Below are positions 57,645 to 64,000 of a DNA stretch of 64,000 bases, piece by piece. Position numbers and translations under genes: made by a program. The DNA is from Burkholderia pseudomultivorans (GTDB taxonomy: Bacteria > Pseudomonadota > Gammaproteobacteria > Burkholderiales > Burkholderiaceae): assembly GCF_902499075.1 (NCBI RefSeq), contig NZ_CABVPP010000025.1:1-64000 (forward strand). Direction: 5' to 3'. The notes under the pieces are model-generated. The model saw only the letters and a program-made list of their open reading frames with translations. It had not been told where the DNA came from and ran no database searches. Within the stretch, counting starts at the first letter, position 1. Every line of letters begins with the position of its first letter.

Positions 57645-58538
57645 ATGCAAACACGTTTCGAAGGTATCTGGCTGCCGATCATCACGCCGTTCCACCACGG
57701 CGAAGTCGACCACGCCGCGCTCGCACGACTCGCGCGCCACTACGCGGCCGCAGGCGTCGCCGGGTTCGTCGCGGGCGCGACGACCGGCGAAGGCGTGCTG
57801 CTCGACGCACGCGAGCAGGATGCCGTGTTCGCGACGCTGCGCGACGCGGTGCCGGACCTGCCGATCGTCGTCGGGCTCACCGCGAGCGCCACGCATTTCG
57901 CGGCCGCCCGCGCGCGCGAACTCGCCGCACTGCGCCCCGACGGGCTGCTCGTCACGCCGCCCGTCTACGTGCGGCCGACCCAGGACGGGATTCGCCGCCA
58001 CGTCGAGACGATCGTCGGCGCGGCCGACCTGCCGGTGCTCGTCTACAACATCCCGTACCGCACCGGCGTGAACGTCGAACTCGACACGCTGCAGGCGCTC
58101 GCGCGCGACGCGCGCGTCGCCGGCATCAAGGAATGCGGCGGCACGCTCGAACGGATGAGCCGGCTCGTGCACGACACGCCGCTCGCGGTCTTCTCCGGCG
58201 ACGACAACCAGAACTTCGCGGCACTGTGCGCGGGCGCGCACGGCACGATTGCCAGCAGCGCGCACGTGCTGCCCGAATGGCATGTGCGGATCCATGCGCT
58301 GCTGCGCGACGGACGCCTCGCCGACGCGCGGCGCCTGTCGGTCGCGCTGCAGCCGCTCGTCGCGGCGCTGTTCGCGGAGCCGAACCCGGCGCCGGTGAAG
58401 GCCGTACTGGCCGCGCAAGGGTGGTGCGAGGACGGGTTGCGGTTGCCGTTCGTGCCGGCGAGCGACGCGTTGCGGCAGAGGCTCGCGACAATCGGCGCGT
58501 CACTGCAGGAGACCGGGCGGAACGTCGCGGCGGTTTAG
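57645..58538 (+). CDS. dihydrodipicolinate synthase-family lyase/aldolase
   Basis: 297 residues. A class I aldolase TIM barrel with the pyruvate-Schiff-base lysine Lys162 (GIKECGG) and Tyr134 (VYNIPYRT). GATTGEG near 44-50 is the family's GTTGE. Genuine DapA is usually elsewhere and essential; this stand-alone copy could be DapA or a sugar-acid/4-hydroxy-oxoglutarate aldolase. An ATG four codons upstream is an alternative start. Confidence 0.87.
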   Translation: MQTRFEGIWLPIITPFHHGEVDHAALARLARHYAAAGVAGFVAGATTGEGVLLDAREQDAVFATLRDAVPDLPIVVGLTASATHFAAARARELAALRPDGLLVTPPVYVRPTQDGIRRHVETIVGAADLPVLVYNIPYRTGVNVELDTLQALARDARVAGIKECGGTLERMSRLVHDTPLAVFSGDDNQNFAALCAGAHGTIASSAHVLPEWHVRIHALLRDGRLADARRLSVALQPLVAALFAEPNPAPVKAVLAAQGWCEDGLRLPFVPASDALRQRLATIGASLQETGRNVAAV

Positions 58539-58593
58539 GCGACAGCGCGGCACGCGGTACCGGCAACGCGGGGATCCAGTCCTGCAGACTGTT

Positions 58594-58974
58594 TCAAACC
58601 GTCAGAACCAGCGATGCGCCGTACCGCGCGAGATGGCCGTCGGCAGTGACGAGCCGCAGGGGTTCGTGGCGCGCCTGCGCGACGAGCAGACGATCGAACG
58701 GGTCGCGATGGTGCCGCGGCAAATCGCGCACGGCCGCTCCATGCGCGGCCCGGACCGGCAGTTTGCGGAACCCGCTCAAGCCGATCGCGCGGCTCAGCCG
58801 GCCCACGTCGACATCGAGCTTCCCCAGCCCCGCCTTGATCGCGACCTCCCAGATACTTGCGCTGCTGACGAACCGCTCGTCAGCCGCGCAAATCAGTCTG
58901 CGCGCCCGCATGCTGAGCTTTCGGTCGTTCGTCACGATCCAAAGGAAGATGCGTGTATCGAGCAGCAGCCGCAT
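58594..58974 (-). CDS. vapC: PIN-domain toxin (VapC-type)
   Basis: 126 residues, a single PIN domain with the four acidic residues of the RNase site: Asp6 (LLLDTRIFLWIV, where DTH is more usual), Glu43 (IWEVAIKAGLGKL), Asp94 (HHRDPFDRLLVAQA) and Asp112 (LVTADGHL). Likely an endoribonuclease that inhibits translation. Its ATG overlaps the antitoxin stop (ATGA), the standard toxin-antitoxin layout. Confidence 0.88.
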   Translation of the reverse strand: MRLLLDTRIFLWIVTNDRKLSMRARRLICAADERFVSSASIWEVAIKAGLGKLDVDVGRLSRAIGLSGFRKLPVRAAHGAAVRDLPRHHRDPFDRLLVAQARHEPLRLVTADGHLARYGASLVLTV

Positions 58975-59180
58975 CAGCGCCCTTCGAAAGCGTCGAGCAG
59001 ATCGTCCGGCAGCGGTGCGTCGAAGTCGTCCGGGATCCGGATCTGACCTTGCAGGATTCCGAACCGAACGGGCGACACGGCGGGCGCGCTCCATTCCGCC
59101 GAAGCCTGCTGGCTCGACTGCGAGGCATCGGCGCGTTGCAGTGAATCGGTCCTGATTTCCGGCGAGTTCGTGTTTTGCAT
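58974..59180 (-). CDS. VapC-cognate antitoxin with atypical N-terminus
   Basis: 68 residues. The last ~30 residues (FGILQGQIRIPDDFDAPLPDD...FEGR) are the toxin-binding tail of Phd/YefM-type antitoxins paired with PIN toxins. The usual ~45-residue Phd DNA-binding domain is missing; in its place is a Ser/Gln/Ala-rich segment (1-35). GGAGAT lies before the ATG, four codons of overlap-free leader. It is translationally coupled to vapC. Autoregulation by this protein alone seems unlikely. Confidence 0.75.
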   Translation of the reverse strand: MQNTNSPEIRTDSLQRADASQSSQQASAEWSAPAVSPVRFGILQGQIRIPDDFDAPLPDDLLDAFEGR

Positions 59181-59288
59181 GATGATCTCCGTTTCAAGTG
59201 ATCACCACAGTAGTTGGTTTTTTCCGGTCGGGCCACCTGGCCGAACGGGATATCGGTACTGGTCGGCTTCGCGTTCGAGAACCGTCGG

Positions 59289-60335
59289 TCAGGCCGCGAG
59301 CGCCGCCACCGACGCATCCGTCGCATCGCGCACCGCCTGCGCGACGATCCGCGCGAGCTGGTCGACCGTCGGCGTCGCCGACGACGCGCGTCGCAACAGG
59401 ATCAGCGGCAGGCTCGGCAGCTCCGGCAGGCCGAACGACGCAGCGTCGAGCAGGCGCACCGACGCAGGCAGCCCGTAGCGCGTGCGTACCGTCAGCCCGA
59501 GACCGGCCGCAGCGGCCGCCCATAGCCCGGCAAGGCTCGGCGTCGTGAACGCGACGCGCCACGGCACGCCCCCCCGATCGAGCGCGTCCGTCGCCGCGCC
59601 GAAAAACCGGCACGGCCGGTCGAACACGACCAGCGGCAGCGGTTCGCCCGGCGCGGGAACGGTCGCCCGGATGCCGGCTTCATCCGATGCGTTCGATGAC
59701 GCCACGCTCGGCCCGCCGGCCGTCCAACCGGCCGTCCCGATCCAGCGCATCGGTACCTGCGCGATCGTTTCGCTGTCGATCCCCGCCCGCGACACGAGCG
59801 CCGCCGACGCCGGATCGCCCCATACGAGCGCAAGATCGAGCTGCTGCGCATCGAGCCGGTCGAGCAGATCGGCATTGCGTGCGACCCGCGCCTCGATCCT
59901 CACCTTCGGATGCGCGCGCGCAAAACGCCCGAGCACGTCGGGCAGGATTGCCTCGCCGAAATCCTCCTGCAGGCCGACCCGCACCCACCCGTCGAGATTC
60001 ACGCCGCGCACGGCCGCCGCCGCCTCGTCGTTCAGCTCGATCATCCGCCGCGCGTAGCGCAGCATCGCATCGCCGGCGTCGGTCAGCGCGAGCCCGCGCC
60101 CGGCTTTCACGAACAGCGGCGTGCCGGCCTGTTCCTCGAGCTTGCGGATCTGCGCGCTCACCGCCGACGACGAGCGCGCGACGCGATCGGCCGCCTTCGC
60201 GAAACTGCCGAGATCCACGCCCGCGACCAGACTGCGCAGCGCCGCAATGTCGAAGTTGGGCCGAGCCGATGCAACGTCGGCGCCCGCGTGCGCCGCGTCG
60301 TCGTACGCAGCAGAGTGTCCGGACATTTCAACCAT
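59289..60335 (-). CDS. LysR-family transcriptional regulator
   Basis: 348 residues. A ~28-residue N-terminal extension precedes the winged HTH (about 29-90: ALRSLVAGVDLGSFAKAADRVARSSSAVSAQIRKLEEQAG). The LysR substrate domain follows. An ATG four codons in is an alternative start. The 97-bp gap to the divergent MFS gene contains the AT-rich CCCGTTTTATCGAACGATTTATCAAAAACTTTCCG stretch, a likely shared operator, so it probably controls the transporter. Confidence 0.86.
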   Translation of the reverse strand: MVEMSGHSAAYDDAAHAGADVASARPNFDIAALRSLVAGVDLGSFAKAADRVARSSSAVSAQIRKLEEQAGTPLFVKAGRGLALTDAGDAMLRYARRMIELNDEAAAAVRGVNLDGWVRVGLQEDFGEAILPDVLGRFARAHPKVRIEARVARNADLLDRLDAQQLDLALVWGDPASAALVSRAGIDSETIAQVPMRWIGTAGWTAGGPSVASSNASDEAGIRATVPAPGEPLPLVVFDRPCRFFGAATDALDRGGVPWRVAFTTPSLAGLWAAAAAGLGLTVRTRYGLPASVRLLDAASFGLPELPSLPLILLRRASSATPTVDQLARIVAQAVRDATDASVAALAA

Positions 60336-60432
60336 CCCGTTTTATCGAACGATTTATCAAAAACTTTCCGATTTTCAGGATGAATCTAGACCACCACACT
60401 GTCACTGTCAATTTCCAACCCGGCCTGTCGTC
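60336..60432. promoter_or_regulatory. divergent promoter region, LysR / MFS
   Basis: AT-rich for this genome. TTTATCGAACGATTTATCA (60343-60361) holds a short ATCG-AACG-style dyad typical of LysR target sites. Confidence 0.4.
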
Positions 60433-61713
60433 ATGGACACCTCACTCGCCCTTTCCCGCTGCTCGCCCGCGCGCGGCCCCGCCCATCGCTGGCGCGTGCT
60501 GGCAGCCGGCGTCGCCGCGAACATGAGTTTTTCCGCCGCCGCGGCCGGCATTCCGACCACCGCCGTGTGGATGCGCACGGCCTATCACCTCGACAACGGC
60601 GCGCTCGGGCTCGTGCTCGGCGCGCTCGGCTTCGGCGTCGCGCTGTCCGAGCTGCCGTGGGGAATCGCCGCCGACCGCTTCGGCGACCGCCGCGTGCTGC
60701 TGACGGGGCTCGTCGCGACCGCCGCAATGCTCGCGCTGATGGCCTGCGCGATCGCGCCGACCGCACACGCGATACCGCCGCTCGCACGCGTGGTCGTGAT
60801 GATGGGCTGCGTCGGGCTGCTCGGCGGCAGCGTCAACGGGTCGAGCGGGCGCGCGGTGATGCGCTGGTTCGGCGAGCGCGAACGCGGACTCGCGATGAGC
60901 ATCCGCCAGACGGCCGTGCCGCTCGGCGGCGGTGTCGGCGCGGCGCTGCTGCCGTGGCTCGCGTCGCGTGCGGGATTCGCCGCGGTCTATGGTGCGCTGA
61001 TGCTGCTGTGTGCCGCCGCGGCGACGCTGACCTGGCGCTGGTTGCGCGAGCCGCCCGCTAATGCGACTGCAGCCGCCGCGCCCATAACCGCGGCCGACCC
61101 GCACCCCGCCGCACCGCAACCGGCGGCCCGTCGCGGCGCGCCGCCGCTCGCGAATCTCGCCGTCTGGCGGATCGTGATCGGCATCGGCGCGCTGTGCGCA
61201 CCGCAATTCGCGGTGCTGACGTTCGCGACGGTGTTCCTGCACGATTTCGGCCGGCTCGACCTTGCTGCGATCAGCGCGGCGATGGTCGCGCTGCAGCTCG
61301 GCGCGATGGCGATGCGCGTGTGGAGCGGCCGCTACACCGACCGCCACGGCAACCGACGCGCGTACCTGCGCGGATCGGTGCTCGTCGCGGCCGGCGCGTT
61401 CGCGTTGCTCGCGGCGGCAACGGCCGGCAGCCCGCGGGTGCCGCTCGCCGCGATCGTCGCGATCCTCGTGTTCGCGGGCATCTGCGTGTCGGCGTGGCAC
61501 GGCGTCGCCTATACGGAACTCGCAACGCTCGCGGGCGCGAACCATGCGGGCACCGCGCTCGGGATGGCCAACACGATCGTCTATCTCGGGCTGTTCGCGA
61601 CGCCGCTCGCGATTCCGCCGCTGCTTGCCGCCAGTTCGTGGAGCGCCGTGTGGCTCGCGGCCGCCCTGTGCGCGGCCGCGACATGGCCGCTGTTTCCGCG
61701 GCAGCGACGCTAG
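60433..61713 (+). CDS. MFS transporter
   Basis: 426 residues, about twelve transmembrane segments in two six-helix halves separated by a loop near 205-235 that is Ala/Pro-rich. The A-loop motif between TM2 and TM3 reads GIAADRFGDRRVLL (near 77-90). It resembles CynX/aromatic-compound MFS carriers. Substrate unknown; the divergent LysR gene is its likely regulator. It converges on the TonB-dependent receptor gene with 22 bp between. Confidence 0.86.
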   Translation: MDTSLALSRCSPARGPAHRWRVLAAGVAANMSFSAAAAGIPTTAVWMRTAYHLDNGALGLVLGALGFGVALSELPWGIAADRFGDRRVLLTGLVATAAMLALMACAIAPTAHAIPPLARVVVMMGCVGLLGGSVNGSSGRAVMRWFGERERGLAMSIRQTAVPLGGGVGAALLPWLASRAGFAAVYGALMLLCAAAATLTWRWLREPPANATAAAAPITAADPHPAAPQPAARRGAPPLANLAVWRIVIGIGALCAPQFAVLTFATVFLHDFGRLDLAAISAAMVALQLGAMAMRVWSGRYTDRHGNRRAYLRGSVLVAAGAFALLAAATAGSPRVPLAAIVAILVFAGICVSAWHGVAYTELATLAGANHAGTALGMANTIVYLGLFATPLAIPPLLAASSWSAVWLAAALCAAATWPLFPRQRR

Positions 61714-61735
61714 CTATGGCATACGCGCGGGCCGC

Positions 61736-63937
61736 TCAGAACTTGTACACGGCCGTCAGCGTCGCCGAACGGCCGTCGCCGAATTCGACCGCCGACGACC
61801 GCGACGCGTTGCCGAGCTGCTGCCGCACGCGCTCGACATACGCACGGTCGAACACGTTGTCGACGTTCAACTGCAAGCGCAGCCGGCGGTTCACGTCGTA
61901 GCTGGCCATCAGGTTGTGCACCCAGTATGCGCCGAGCATTCCGTCGCCTTCCGCCGTCACGTTGCGGCGGCCGACGAAATGCGAACCGTAGCCGAGCGTC
62001 CAGCCGGCCGGCAGCCGGTAGGTCGTCCACAGATTGAATGCGTGCCGCGGCGTATTGCCGAGCATCTGCCCGACCCGGCGCGGCGACGACGGCGACTCCA
62101 GCGTGACGCTCGCCAGATACGTGTAGTTCGCGAACACGTCCCAGTTCGGCGTCACCTTGCCGGCCGCGCCGAACTCGATGCCGCGCACGCGCTGCCGCCC
62201 CGCGAGCGCGTAGCTGCCGTCGGCCATCCGTTCGCGCGCGTTGTTCTTCCGGGTCTGGAACAGCGCGCCGTTCAGCGCGAGACCCGCGAGCCCTTCCCAC
62301 TTCGTGCCGAGCTCGATGCTCTCGCTCTTCTCCGGCGACAGCCCGCCCGTCGCCGCGCTCACGCCCGAGCCGGTCGTCACCAGGAACTCGGCCGACGGAT
62401 TGAACGACGTGCCGTATGCGACATACACGCGGCCGTTGTCGGTCGGCTTGAACACGAGCCCGGTGCGCGTGCTGAGGTGGCGATCCGATGAATCGGCGCG
62501 CTCGGTCGGCTTGCCGGCCGGCGTGCTCGCCGAACGGCCGTCGATCCAGTCGTGCCGCAGTCCGACGTCGACATCCCAGTATCGGCCGAACGAGATCGTG
62601 TCGAACGCGTAAAGCGCCTTCACGGTCAGCGCCGTATCGTTGCGCGCGGTGTCCTGTCGCCGCACGGGGCCGTGCCACCAGCCGGGCGGCGCAGTCAGCG
62701 CATAGCCCTCCGCCGGCCACGACTTCGCAAGCCCATACGAATAGGTCGTGCGCCCGTAGGTTTCCCGAGAAATCTCGAAGCCGGTGACCAGCGTGTGGCC
62801 GAGCCCGAACGTGCCGAATTCGCTCGTGACGTTGGTCTGGTTCGCCCACATCGCCGTCGACGAATCGCGGCCGTAGCCCTGCGGGCCGGCCGGCTTGTAG
62901 CGCCCGGGCGGCATTCCCTTCAGGTTCGCGTGCGACGCCGAAATCACCGTGTCGCGATGCAGGTGCGCATAACGGCTCAGGTTCTGCAGCTTCACGCGCG
63001 GCGACACGTCGTGCTCGACCTTCGCGGTCAGCACGTTCGACGTGATCCGTTCGCGGTCGAGGTTGCGCCAGCCGAAGTAGCTGTCGCGCGACACGCCGCC
63101 CAGCACCTGGCCGTTGAGCGCGGGCAGCCCGTAATCAGGCAGGTTGTTGTCGTACTGGTGGAAGTAGCCGAGCGTGACGCGCGTCGGCGTGCCGAGGCCG
63201 AATGCGAGCGACGGCGCGACGCCCCAGCGTCGCTTGCGGATGTCGTCGCGGCCCGGCACGTCGTTGACGTGCGCCATCGCGTTGAGCCGGAACGCGGTGT
63301 GGTCGCCGAGGCCCGGCAGCGGCCGGTTCAGGTCGAGCGTCGCACGCCGATGGTCGGACGTGCCGAGCGCGGCACCGACCTCGGCGAACGCGGCGGCCTT
63401 CGGCGCCTTGCTGATCAGGTTCACCGAGCCGCCCGTCGTGCCCGCACCGCCGAACACGGAGTTCGGCCCCTTGATCACCTCGACGGCCTCGATGTTGAAC
63501 AGGTCGCTGCGGTTGTTCTGCGCGCTGTCGCGCAAGCCGTCGAGCTGCAGGTTCGCGTTCACGTTGAAGCCGCGGATGTTCACCATGTCGCCGGAGCCGC
63601 CGCCGCCCTCGCCGGCGTTGAACGTGATCCCCGCGACGTTCGACAGCGCATCGCGCAGGCTCAGCGCCTGCTGCTCGTCGAGCAGTTCGCGCGGCACAAC
63701 GGTGATCGTCTGCGGCACGTCGAGCAGCGGCGTCGCGTATTTCGCCGAACCCGACCGGTCGACGCGCGAGCCGGCATCGCGGTCGCCGTGCACGAAGATC
63801 GGGCTCAGCTGCGTCGCGCGCCGCGGGTCCGCCTCCTCCGCCCACGCGGGCGCGGCCGCACAGGTCATCATTGCGAATGCGACGGAAGCAGTGCCGCGGC
63901 GCGGCGGCGTCGGGCTCGACTGAATAGGGCGACTCAT
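61736..63937 (-). CDS. TonB-dependent siderophore receptor
   Basis: 733 residues. A signal peptide (about 1-33) is followed by a plug domain (about 60-170: VPQTITVVPRELLDEQQALSLRDAL and VNIRGFNVNANLQLDGLRD) and a ~22-strand barrel ending in Tyr-Lys-Phe, the outer-membrane C-terminal signature. The TonB box region is near 44-50 (LSPIFVHG). It imports ferric siderophores across the outer membrane. GGAG precedes the ATG, and a Fur box sits 20-32 bases upstream. Neighbouring siderophore genes, if any, lie beyond the window. Confidence 0.92.
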   Translation of the reverse strand: MSRPIQSSPTPPRRGTASVAFAMMTCAAAPAWAEEADPRRATQLSPIFVHGDRDAGSRVDRSGSAKYATPLLDVPQTITVVPRELLDEQQALSLRDALSNVAGITFNAGEGGGGSGDMVNIRGFNVNANLQLDGLRDSAQNNRSDLFNIEAVEVIKGPNSVFGGAGTTGGSVNLISKAPKAAAFAEVGAALGTSDHRRATLDLNRPLPGLGDHTAFRLNAMAHVNDVPGRDDIRKRRWGVAPSLAFGLGTPTRVTLGYFHQYDNNLPDYGLPALNGQVLGGVSRDSYFGWRNLDRERITSNVLTAKVEHDVSPRVKLQNLSRYAHLHRDTVISASHANLKGMPPGRYKPAGPQGYGRDSSTAMWANQTNVTSEFGTFGLGHTLVTGFEISRETYGRTTYSYGLAKSWPAEGYALTAPPGWWHGPVRRQDTARNDTALTVKALYAFDTISFGRYWDVDVGLRHDWIDGRSASTPAGKPTERADSSDRHLSTRTGLVFKPTDNGRVYVAYGTSFNPSAEFLVTTGSGVSAATGGLSPEKSESIELGTKWEGLAGLALNGALFQTRKNNARERMADGSYALAGRQRVRGIEFGAAGKVTPNWDVFANYTYLASVTLESPSSPRRVGQMLGNTPRHAFNLWTTYRLPAGWTLGYGSHFVGRRNVTAEGDGMLGAYWVHNLMASYDVNRRLRLQLNVDNVFDRAYVERVRQQLGNASRSSAVEFGDGRSATLTAVYKF

Positions 63938-63956
63938 GCAGGCTCCACAATTAAAC

Positions 63957-63969
63957 GAGAATGGTTCTC
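63957..63969. promoter_or_regulatory. Fur box upstream of the TonB-dependent receptor
   Basis: GAGAATGGTTCTC is a palindrome (GAGAA-TGG-TTCTC) inside AAACGAGAATGGTTCTCATT, which fits the Fur 7-1-7 consensus. The neighbouring TTCAATATAAAAG (63971-63983) supplies the AT-rich promoter on the minus strand. Iron repression of the receptor is expected. Confidence 0.82.
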
Positions 63970-64000
63970 ATTCAATATAAAAGCCGGCCGCATGGCAATC

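Overview
The window is high-GC DNA (very strong G/C third-position bias) with gene content and order typical of chromosome 1 of a Burkholderia species, most likely of the B. cepacia complex. The case rests on a split metH, an ortholog of the KirBac1.1 potassium channel, a PhaM-type PHB granule protein, small DUF3567/DUF1840/DUF6429 proteins and a fused indolepyruvate ferredoxin oxidoreductase. Nearly everything is ordinary chromosomal gene content. I see no prophage, transposase, CRISPR array, rRNA or tRNA.

Layout. 1-3.5 kb: the end of a Sel1-repeat protein, then birA-coaX-small membrane protein, facing rfaE2. 3.6-9.1 kb (minus): a di-iron ferritin-like protein, a patatin phospholipase, PhaM, a crotonase and a fumarylacetoacetase-family hydrolase, the last divergent from an IclR regulator. 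10-20.9 kb: a DUF3108 protein, DUF3567, split metH (two genes), DUF1840, argS, a SPOR-domain protein, dsbA and a short-chain dehydrogenase. 21-30.4 kb: a family-5 periplasmic binding protein, the scar of a deleted ABC-F gene, a DUF6429/SWIM-zinc-finger pair, an MBL hydrolase, aceK, carbonic anhydrase, a second short-chain dehydrogenase and a YchJ protein. 30.4-44.6 kb: a secreted alpha/beta hydrolase, the biotin operon bioAFDB, then a LysR-controlled operon (pxpA, biotin carrier, biotin carboxylase, pxpB, pxpC, NCS1 permease) and cutC. 44.8-51.7 kb: an EAL phosphodiesterase, a Na+/H+ antiporter and the 1190-residue indolepyruvate oxidoreductase. 54.3-64 kb: a GST, the Kir channel, a sulfate-binding protein, a DapA-family enzyme, a VapC toxin with an unusual antitoxin, a LysR/MFS pair and a Fur-box-preceded TonB-dependent siderophore receptor.

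The most unusual stretch is 51.75-54.28 kb, about 2.5 kb with no convincing intact gene. It carries twelve same-orientation copies of a bipartite ~57-bp repeat between 52,082 and 53,980. Each copy has a left block (consensus CTCACCRTYGAAATGCACAG, then TCGAGT), a GC-rich variable spacer of nearly constant length, and a right block (CGGATATCCACATCG) holding a DnaA-box-like nonamer; one copy has the perfect box TTATCCACA. The array ends near an AT-rich 20-bp perfect palindrome. A DnaA-titration (datA-like) or other nucleoprotein locus is the leading hypothesis, but it is inference.

A second theme is biotin. birA (lacking a DNA-binding domain) and the bio operon share the window with a compact operon encoding all the parts of a urea-carboxylase-like biotin enzyme (carrier, carboxylase, KipI/KipA-type carboxyltransferase halves) plus the PxpA hydrolase partner and a permease.
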